From: Lachnospiraceae bacterium
Lineage (GTDB): Bacteria; Bacillota; Clostridia; Lachnospirales; Lachnospiraceae
NCBI GenBank assembly: GCA_017551165.1
Contig: JAFZMO010000125.1
Location: forward strand, 1-35,441
Length of the DNA: 35,441 bases
Direction: 5' to 3'
Shown: positions 29,987 through 35,441 of the stretch, one piece after another
Layout of the letters: each line of letters begins with the position of its first letter
Numbering within the stretch: position 1 is the first letter of the stretch
Position numbers and translations under genes: made by a program
The notes under the pieces: generated by a model
Told to the model about the DNA's origin: nothing
Databases searched by the model: none
Seen by the model: only the letters and a program-made list of their open reading frames with translations

Positions 29987-32311
29987 ATGATAAAGGTAAG
30001 CAACTTAAGTAAGCAATTTACTCAGGAAAATGGAACGACAAGAGCATTAAAGGGAATTAACTTTGAATTCCATAAAGGATTGATTGCGATAGTGGGGGAA
30101 AGCGGTAGCGGGAAAACTACTTTGCTGAATATTTTGTGCGGGCTGGATCTTCCGTCAGAAGGAGAGGTATATTACAACGATACGCCAATATCAAAACAAA
30201 ACGAGAAATGGCTAGACGATTATCGAAATACGGAAATCGGAATAGTTTTTCAAGATTTTTTATTGATGGATGAAATGTCGGTTGCTGACAATGTGAAACT
30301 GGCGTTAAGTATACAAAGATGTATCGATCGGGATATAGAAAAAGAGATATCGGAAGTATTACGGTTAGTCGGTCTTGAAGAGCAAAGCAAGCAAAAGGCA
30401 GTTACCTTAAGCGGAGGACAAAAACAACGCGTAGCAATTGCAAGAGCTCTGATTAAAAAGCCGAAAGTGATTATTGCAGATGAGCCCACAGGCAATCTTG
30501 ATGAAGAAAACAGTAGCAGAATCTTTGAGTTGCTGAAGAAAATCTCAACGGACAGATTGGTTATTGTTGTAAGTCATAATAGCAAATTGTGTGAACAGTA
30601 TGCGGATCGTATTCTTTGCCTAAACAGCGGAATGATCGTGTCAGAAGAGGTGGTTGGGGAAAATGATGTTGTAAGAGAACAACCGAATGACGAAAAGGAA
30701 TCCATTCCAACCGAAATGGGAATGTCAGATTGCTTACTAACAGCTGTTAGAATGATAAGTAAAAGAGTTCCGAGATTGATTGTTTTCGGATTGACAATGT
30801 CGATAGCGTTGTTGTTGATGATTATGTGTATGTTGCTCAAAAAGAGTGATTATCCTAAAGCAATCGCTGATTATTTGCGAGACGAAAATGTTGCCGTTGT
30901 TCCGTTGTGTATAGAAGAGAAAAAACAACCACCCATAGAGATGCCCGGAGCAGATTATATCCGCAGGGGACGAAAGACAAAAGAATTCATGGCTTCTTTC
31001 TTCGGTGAGGAAAGAATAGCATCGTCGGTAAAGTGTGATTTGGAAATGCTTAAAGATGACGTGAACCTCACGAAAACGGAGTCGATAGGGACCGACCTTT
31101 TCGTTGTTCAACCCGAAGCGTTAAGTAGAGTTACCTTAGAAGGAACTGCTCCGCAACGGCAAGACGAGATTGTAATCACATCGGGTCTTGCCGGAAGATT
31201 AGGAGTCTCAGAGAAAAACTTACCGCAAAAATGTTTGGTGAATTCGGTTGAGCATACAGTCGTTGGGATTGTCGTGCTTGTTGACGATGTTCATTTAGGC
31301 ACATCCGTGAAGGATCATAACCTCGGAACAAGTAATGATGGTATCTGGATGGTGGGACCGCGTAGGTGCGAGGGATCGGAGGCGCTGCAAGTGGTCGGCT
31401 TTGATTCCATTACGACATCAGGGTTGCGAGAATGTTTATACAGTAGCCAGATGTTGACATCCGTATCAAAACTGGACGAAAGTGCAAAGTTAATTGCGGG
31501 TTCGTTCCCGAAACAGATCAATGAGATTGCAGTGGCAGATTATTATTTGGCAGCCATGGGACTGGAGCAGGAAGACGTACTGGGGAAAACCTTCTTAACC
31601 GAAGATTTATACGATGAGCGGTATGGAAAATGGTTGTGGGAATACTGTAATTTGTTCGATTTCGCGGGAAAAGAAGTCACAATAACAGGTGTTTATTCAA
31701 TTGATGATGCCAGGGATTTCGTGGTGTCTGACGAATTGTTTGAGAAGTTGGATCTGTGGGATTCTCAGTTTAATATGATCGAGGATTATGTGTTGCTCGA
31801 TCGAATTGAAAGGGACGAATTGTCGCAGTTTATGCAAGCCGGCGGACGAATAGAGGTTACAACGTTGGAACCGGTTTATCAGATGATGAAAACCATGGAG
31901 TCAATTTCATCGGTTTTTTACATAGTGATACTTGGCTCGGCAATCTTGTTCCTGTTGCTTGCGATTTCATTTTTCAGTTATAGCATTCGGGACAACATGA
32001 AAAGGATTGCTATTTTGCGTTCCATTGGTGTGAGAAAATGGTCGGTAGCAAGGATATTCTCCCTTGAGGCGTTTTTGATTTCTTCGCTTGTATTTATTGT
32101 CTCAACCGGAGTTTCTATTGGTCTTTCGTTCGCATGGAACGCATGGTGCATTCGTACATTTTTCGAAGGTGAGGCGATTTCGATGATTTCGCTTCAAATA
32201 CCTGTTTATCTGGCTGTTGCATTGTTTTGTCTTGTTGCTACGGCAGCCACCGTTTTTGTTCCGATTTGGAAGTTGAATCGGAAGACTCCGATGGAAATTA
32301 TAAAGGGATAA
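29987..32311 (+). CDS. MacB-type ABC transporter (ATPase fused to FtsX-like permease)
   Basis: A 774-residue mechanotransmission-type ABC transporter. N-terminal ATPase: Walker A GESGSGKT (37-44), LSGGQKQRVAIARAL from 141, Walker B VIIADEPTGNLD from 161, H-loop SHNSK. Membrane part: TM1 about 263-284, a large extracytoplasmic domain of about 340 residues, and TM2-TM4 in the last 135 residues (about 643-665, 692-718, 739-760), with RIAILRSIGVRKWSVARIF between TM2 and TM3. This matches the MacB/FtsX layout of four TM helices. Family knowledge: such proteins export or release peptides and lipoproteins or give resistance to peptides, without moving the substrate through a channel in the ATPase. 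With the two surface proteins in front it likely serves them, but that is inference. AT-rich codons. Confidence 0.92.
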   Translation: MIKVSNLSKQFTQENGTTRALKGINFEFHKGLIAIVGESGSGKTTLLNILCGLDLPSEGEVYYNDTPISKQNEKWLDDYRNTEIGIVFQDFLLMDEMSVADNVKLALSIQRCIDRDIEKEISEVLRLVGLEEQSKQKAVTLSGGQKQRVAIARALIKKPKVIIADEPTGNLDEENSSRIFELLKKISTDRLVIVVSHNSKLCEQYADRILCLNSGMIVSEEVVGENDVVREQPNDEKESIPTEMGMSDCLLTAVRMISKRVPRLIVFGLTMSIALLLMIMCMLLKKSDYPKAIADYLRDENVAVVPLCIEEKKQPPIEMPGADYIRRGRKTKEFMASFFGEERIASSVKCDLEMLKDDVNLTKTESIGTDLFVVQPEALSRVTLEGTAPQRQDEIVITSGLAGRLGVSEKNLPQKCLVNSVEHTVVGIVVLVDDVHLGTSVKDHNLGTSNDGIWMVGPRRCEGSEALQVVGFDSITTSGLRECLYSSQMLTSVSKLDESAKLIAGSFPKQINEIAVADYYLAAMGLEQEDVLGKTFLTEDLYDERYGKWLWEYCNLFDFAGKEVTITGVYSIDDARDFVVSDELFEKLDLWDSQFNMIEDYVLLDRIERDELSQFMQAGGRIEVTTLEPVYQMMKTMESISSVFYIVILGSAILFLLLAISFFSYSIRDNMKRIAILRSIGVRKWSVARIFSLEAFLISSLVFIVSTGVSIGLSFAWNAWCIRTFFEGEAISMISLQIPVYLAVALFCLVATAATVFVPIWKLNRKTPMEIIKG

Positions 32312-32365
32312 CGAGGGTGTCAGTTCTATAGCGGGATAATAACAGAAAAACATAGAGCAATTACG

Positions 32366-32393
32366 AAAAATGCGGTCTTACGGCCGCATTTTT
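32366..32393 (+). terminator. Intrinsic terminator after the ABC transporter
   Basis: A perfect 10-bp stem AAAAATGCGG/CCGCATTTTT with an 8-nt loop, 55 nt after the stop codon. Confidence 0.92.
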
Positions 32394-32461
32394 CTTGTCC
32401 CGGGAAGGTGCGTGGTGTGTTTTGGCTTTAAAAACCATGGAAAAATGATGCTTTTTGGCTT

Positions 32462-32507
32462 TTACCACGAGGGGTGGTAACAAAAAGTGTGGATGATGAT
32501 GTATACT
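32462..32507 (+). promoter_or_regulatory. Operator and promoter of the XRE-NERD operon
   Basis: Inverted repeat TTACCAC-GAGGG-GTGGTAA (32462-32480), widened by outer CTTTTT/AAAAAG arms. The -10 TATACT is at 32502-32507; the -35 position is poor and lies at the operator's right edge. A typical place for a self-repressing XRE protein to bind. Confidence 0.65.
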
Positions 32508-32526
32508 ACTATCGGAGGTGAGATCA

Positions 32527-33036
32527 ATGGACGAAAAAACAATAGGAGAAAGCTTGAGAAGAATTCGTAAGGATGCAGCACTGTCACAGGAGAAAGTTGC
32601 TGAACAAGCTGGATTGTCGCAATCAGAAATCAGTAATATTGAACGTGGTACAGGTTGTTCGCTCTATTCGGGTGAACGCTTTGCAAATGCGCTCTCTTAT
32701 GAACTTTTTCTGAGAAAGATTGGTAATGTTGAATCAATCATAGAGGGAAACGAACCCGTGGAACCTAATAGAAGCGCGTTGTCAGTCCTGGGCGGACTTG
32801 GAGAGATATTATTGCTGATGATTGTATATTCGGTGGCCTGTATCTTGAAAAATTACAATACATCTCAGTTTTTTGCTATTGCGTTTGAGTCATTTGTATG
32901 CCTCCTATTTGCGGTTTGCACGATTTTTAAGGAGAGGAACGAACGAAATTGTTTTGCGGATGTTAAGGGAGTGATTAATGCAATATCGCATGCGACGGTA
33001 TTCGCAGTGTTGGCTATGTCGCCACTTGTGTTATAA
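32527..33036 (+). CDS. XRE-family regulator with membrane segments
   Basis: A 169-residue protein. Residues about 8-58 are a helix-turn-helix: SLRRIRKDAALSQEKVAEQA, GLSQSEISNIERGTG. Three hydrophobic stretches follow (LGEILLLMIVYSVACIL, FFAIAFESFVCLLFAVCTIF, ISHATVFAVLAMSPLVL). It is thus a membrane-bound DNA-binding protein, a layout known in Firmicutes but uncommon. GGAGGTGA lies 6 nt before the ATG; the GTG three codons earlier is less likely. It is 23 nt upstream of a NERD-domain gene; the inverted repeat in front is its likely operator. Confidence 0.85.
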   Translation: MDEKTIGESLRRIRKDAALSQEKVAEQAGLSQSEISNIERGTGCSLYSGERFANALSYELFLRKIGNVESIIEGNEPVEPNRSALSVLGGLGEILLLMIVYSVACILKNYNTSQFFAIAFESFVCLLFAVCTIFKERNERNCFADVKGVINAISHATVFAVLAMSPLVL

Positions 33037-33059
33037 CATGCAAAGAAAGGAGACCGTTT

Positions 33060-33836
33060 ATGAGGAGAAGAAAGCGTAAAGTAATTGTTGAGGCATATGA
33101 CCTCTCTCGGCATCCGTATTTAGATGGGAACCCGAAGCTGGAGGAGATTGATCCGATGCAGCGGGGATTCCACAGGGAGGTAAATCGGCAGAAGACGGAC
33201 TTTGGCGCAGAGGCTGAGAGGCGCATCACGGAGGTGTTGGCCGGTATACCCGGGGGACGAGTTTTAAGTGATGTGTACTTCCTTACGGGGAGATACTCTG
33301 AAGAACTGGAGTTGTACTACTCGATGCAGATTGATGATGTTTTTATCAATAAGTCCGGGGCGTTTGTTATCGAGGTCAAAAATTATGGTGGCAGTGAAGT
33401 TGTGATCAAAGGATGCGCGGACGCCTGCAACTGGAAGAAAAACGGCAAAGGAATGCCAAACGGGAGTGCGCAGAACAGAAATCACGGGGCGTTTGTCAAG
33501 CAGTTGTTTGATTTTCTGGGGCTGGATGTGCCTGTATATACAATTACTGTGATTTGCGGGGTTCGTCGTGACGGTATTTTGGTACAGGAATTTATTGATG
33601 ACAATTTGATTCCTGAGGAGGAACTGGTTGATAGGATAAGCTATCTTGGAAAGCGCAGCATGGCGAGTGTAGATGTTGATGCAGTTTGCGCCGCTATCGA
33701 AAGCTGGAAGTGCATTCCTTCCGAAGAAAGGAGAAGACTGCATATTCGCATGTGTAGAGCTCTAGAGAATAACTCTACGGGTGTTCCGAAGCGATGCAAA
33801 GGCGACAAAAAGTGTTTTGTCGCGTTTAGAAAATAG
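33060..33836 (+). CDS. NERD-domain (nuclease-related) protein
   Basis: A 258-residue protein. The NERD domain spans about 46-160: FGAEAERRITEVL (Glu51), MQIDDVFINKSGAFVIEVKN (Asp93, Glu105, Lys107, the D...ExK core of restriction-like nucleases), then GNGSAQ-like NGSAQNRNHGAFVKQL. The N-terminus is basic (MRRRKRK). Past 165 it becomes VYTITVICGVRRDGILVQEF and a helical end. Family knowledge: NERD is predicted to be a nuclease; biochemical support is limited, and some members act in plasmid or phage interference. AAAGGAG lies 9 nt before the ATG. Co-transcribed with the XRE-membrane regulator. Metal-binding core residues look intact. Confidence 0.85.
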   Translation: MRRRKRKVIVEAYDLSRHPYLDGNPKLEEIDPMQRGFHREVNRQKTDFGAEAERRITEVLAGIPGGRVLSDVYFLTGRYSEELELYYSMQIDDVFINKSGAFVIEVKNYGGSEVVIKGCADACNWKKNGKGMPNGSAQNRNHGAFVKQLFDFLGLDVPVYTITVICGVRRDGILVQEFIDDNLIPEEELVDRISYLGKRSMASVDVDAVCAAIESWKCIPSEERRRLHIRMCRALENNSTGVPKRCKGDKKCFVAFRK

Positions 33837-33870
33837 AGACTGCGACTAGTTCGCATCGGCTGTGATACAT

Positions 33871-33917
33871 ACCCCGCTTTCTTCGCGTCGCACCGGCGTG
33901 AAGAAGGTGGGGTTTTT
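33871..33917 (+). terminator. Terminator after the NERD gene
   Basis: ACCCCGCTTTCTTCGCG pairs imperfectly with CGTGAAGAAGGTGGGGT, with a small loop and five T after. It marks the return to GC-rich DNA on the right. Confidence 0.85.
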
Positions 33918-33966
33918 ATTGTACACATAAAAAAGTATCCTGTGGGTGAAAGAGAGGAACAAAAAT

Positions 33967-34755
33967 ATGAAATACGAAACCACCACAGAATACAACCGCA
34001 ACCTGCAGGAGCTGGAAGACCTTCTGGTGCGCCGCGACCAGATGTACAAGGAAGCAGCGTCCAACCTGATCGAATACACGCGGGAGTTCGGCGACATGAT
34101 TGTCGCGAACTTCGAACTGAAGATCGCGTGCATCGAGCAGAAGAAGGCGATCAGCTACTGCCGCAGGCGCATCAACCGCGGGCTGCCGATTGACGTGGCG
34201 AAGATGCAGGCGGAGCTTGAGCAGGAGATGAAGCTGTACCGGGTGCAGCTGGAGGAACTGGTCAAGGAGACGGACGAGGCGAAGAAGGCGGAGGCGGTCG
34301 ACCAGTACACGTCGAGCCGCGTGAAGAAGATCTACCGCAGACTGGCGAAGCTGCTGCACCCCGACATCAACAAGAAGACGCAGGACAGCGAGGAGCTGCA
34401 GGACCTGTGGACGAGGATTGTGAAAGCGTATCGCGCAAGCAACGTGGAAGAGCTTGAGGACCTCGAAGTCCTGGCGCGCAAGGCCATGGAGAGCCTCGGC
34501 GAGGACGCGTATGAGGTCGAATATGACGATCTCGAGCGGCGCATCGAGCGCGTGGAGCGGCAGATCAACGAGATCCTGACGACGGAGCCGTACACCTACG
34601 GCGAGATGTTGCGGGACGAGGAGAAGAAGGAAGCACACCGCCGGCAGCTGGAGGACGAGCACGACGATTTTGAGCAGTATTTGGCGATGCTGACAAAGAC
34701 GATCGGCGAGATCCTGCAGGGCGGCCAGATGGAGATCGTATTACAGACAGAGTGA
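33967..34755 (+). CDS. J-domain coiled-coil protein
   Basis: A 262-residue protein, mostly helical and very charged. It has an N-terminal coiled coil (about 8-110), then a J-like domain of about 115-165 with the HPD tripeptide at 131-133 (KKIYRRLAKLLHPDINKKTQ, then LWTRIVKAYRASN). A second coiled coil follows, to the end (DDLERRIERVERQINEIL...). Family knowledge: J domains stimulate the ATPase of Hsp70/DnaK; HPD is essential. No Gly/Phe or zinc-finger regions, so it is not a classic DnaJ. Its own client or partner is unknown. GAGAGG lies 9 nt before the ATG; a GTG seven codons earlier is possible. The HIRAN gene follows at once. Confidence 0.82.
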   Translation: MKYETTTEYNRNLQELEDLLVRRDQMYKEAASNLIEYTREFGDMIVANFELKIACIEQKKAISYCRRRINRGLPIDVAKMQAELEQEMKLYRVQLEELVKETDEAKKAEAVDQYTSSRVKKIYRRLAKLLHPDINKKTQDSEELQDLWTRIVKAYRASNVEELEDLEVLARKAMESLGEDAYEVEYDDLERRIERVERQINEILTTEPYTYGEMLRDEEKKEAHRRQLEDEHDDFEQYLAMLTKTIGEILQGGQMEIVLQTE

Positions 34756-34775
34756 GCGCGGGAGGCGCAAGGGAT

Positions 34776-35171
34776 ATGGCAGAAGAGTTGATGATCAATC
34801 CGAAGCAAGTGGTTGCCATCGCGAAGGGCGGCGACCTTAGTACATTACTGAAACCGTTGCAGCATGAAGTGCTGTTGTTCGACTCGTACGTGGCAGGGAC
34901 GAGCCACATCAAGGACGAGACGATCCTCGACGCACTGAAGGTCGGCGACACGCTGTGGCTGCGGCGCGAGCCGGAGAATCGGTTTGACGCCAACGCGATC
35001 CTCGTGCTGGACGGCGAGAAGCGCAAGTGCGGCTACATCCCGGAGAAGGACAACATCGTCTTCGCCCGCCTGATGGACGCCGGCAAATGCCTGATCGCCA
35101 AGATCGTCCGCCTGGAGGAAAAGCGGTCGTTCCGGCAGATCAATATCAGTATTTATTTAATAGACTACTAG
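34776..35171 (+). CDS. HIRAN-domain protein
   Basis: A 131-residue protein, nearly all one HIRAN domain (about 32-125): LLFDSYVAGTSHIKDETILD, LKVGDTLWLRREPENRFDANAILVL, KCGYIPEKDNIVFARLMDAGK. Family knowledge: HIRAN recognises DNA 3' ends in HLTF-type helicases; small stand-alone versions are common in Firmicutes and of unknown role. Start ATG has GGAGG about 10 nt upstream; a GTG at 34752 overlapping the stop of the J-domain gene (GTGA) would add eight residues and couple translation. Either way the two genes are one transcript. A weak hairpin (GGGAATCC/GGGTTCCC, 35216-35236) may end it. Confidence 0.88.
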   Translation: MAEELMINPKQVVAIAKGGDLSTLLKPLQHEVLLFDSYVAGTSHIKDETILDALKVGDTLWLRREPENRFDANAILVLDGEKRKCGYIPEKDNIVFARLMDAGKCLIAKIVRLEEKRSFRQINISIYLIDY

Positions 35172-35441
35172 GATTAGTGTTTGCCTCCTTTCTATAATTT
35201 TTTGAGTGGTCGTAGGGGAATCCATACAGGGTTCCCTTTCGGCTTCTCAGAAGGCATGAAAAATGCTTCAAAAGGTCGTGATATCTGACATTATAACCGG
35301 TGTTAGAGCCCAACAGGATTAGCCATTCCGGGACCAGCAGAAACAGCCAAAACGGGGCCAAAAGAAATCGCCAATGCACCAGCGTTTCCTTTCTATTTGA
35401 TGGTGTTTGATACTGTTGCGGTGTTCCCCGCCGCAAGGGAG
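35172..35441. other. Right-edge stretch without a supported gene
   Basis: The 270 bases hold a weak hairpin with TTT at 35216-35239 and, on the minus strand, a 96-codon open frame at 35146-35436 (WRFLLAPFWLFLLVPEWLIL near its front). That frame overlaps the HIRAN 3' end and has no match I recognise. An AAAGGAGG on the minus strand near 35190 leads to no start codon. It could be the end of a mobile element or of a gene past the edge; I cannot tell. Confidence 0.4.

Noticed and set aside
1-35441. CRISPR arrays, rRNA, tRNA, intact insertion sequences, prophage genes
   Set aside because: No regularly spaced repeats, no tRNA cloverleaf or rRNA-like stretch, and no transposase or integrase seen on either strand.

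Overview
The window looks like chromosomal DNA of an anaerobic Firmicute (Clostridia, most likely Lachnospiraceae). The evidence is AGGAGG-type ribosome binding sites almost everywhere, sigma-A-type promoters, hairpin-plus-T-run terminators, lipoprotein and Gram-positive style secreted proteins, VanZ, clostridial-type D-lactate dehydrogenase and gpmI, and no outer-membrane genes. Most of the DNA is GC-rich with strongly biased third codon positions, which creates many long antisense shadow frames. Two stretches are clearly more AT-rich and look like later arrivals: about 20.7-23.2 kb and about 28.0-33.9 kb.

Layout. 0-1.8 kb (minus): an ABC exporter half-transporter. 1.96-7.24 kb (minus): a five-gene operon joining a STAS anti-anti-sigma protein and a membrane-bound phosphatase/kinase fusion (RsbU-like plus RsbW-like) to a polar amino acid ABC importer. 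The importer has a solute-binding lipoprotein with its two lobes in reversed order, and an ATPase that carries a decayed RsbW-like C-terminal domain. This operon is the best candidate for an undescribed system: a partner-switching module physically built into an importer. 7.4-10.4 kb (plus): Nudix hydrolase, an acetyltransferase-tyrosine phosphatase fusion and a HAD phosphatase-acetyltransferase fusion. 10.5-12.2 kb: MIF-like tautomerase, a small anchored protein behind tandem Crp/FNR-type operators, and VanZ. 12.2-17.8 kb: D-lactate dehydrogenase, phosphoglycerate mutase, a protein with three acetyltransferase domains, a metallophosphoesterase and a zinc-ribbon gene interrupted by an amber codon.

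17.96-20.6 kb: a divergent pair, a zinc-ribbon membrane protein and an ECF-type sigma factor with a long winged-helix-containing extension. 20.9-21.6 kb: a RelE-like toxin-antitoxin pair with a palindrome in its leader. 21.7-23.1 kb (minus): a secreted InlB-repeat/BACON/cysteine-protease-like protein. 23.3-24.2 kb: a Sel1-repeat protein. 24.4-27.9 kb: an XRE regulator followed by tldD and tldE homologues. 28.2-32.3 kb: a secreted protein, an anchored protein and a MacB-type ABC transporter, all AT-rich. 32.5-33.8 kb: an XRE-membrane regulator with a NERD nuclease-like protein. 33.97-35.2 kb: a J-domain coiled-coil protein and a HIRAN protein, back in GC-rich host-like DNA. The last 270 bases hold no gene I can support.

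Spread through the window are four copies of a 26-27 nt imperfect palindrome (GTGACAGGGGGACGG...TTGTCAC), REP-like and placed at gene ends. There is also a very over-represented 9-mer, CGGAAAATG, in the GC-rich parts only. No rRNA, tRNA, CRISPR array, intact transposase or origin was seen.
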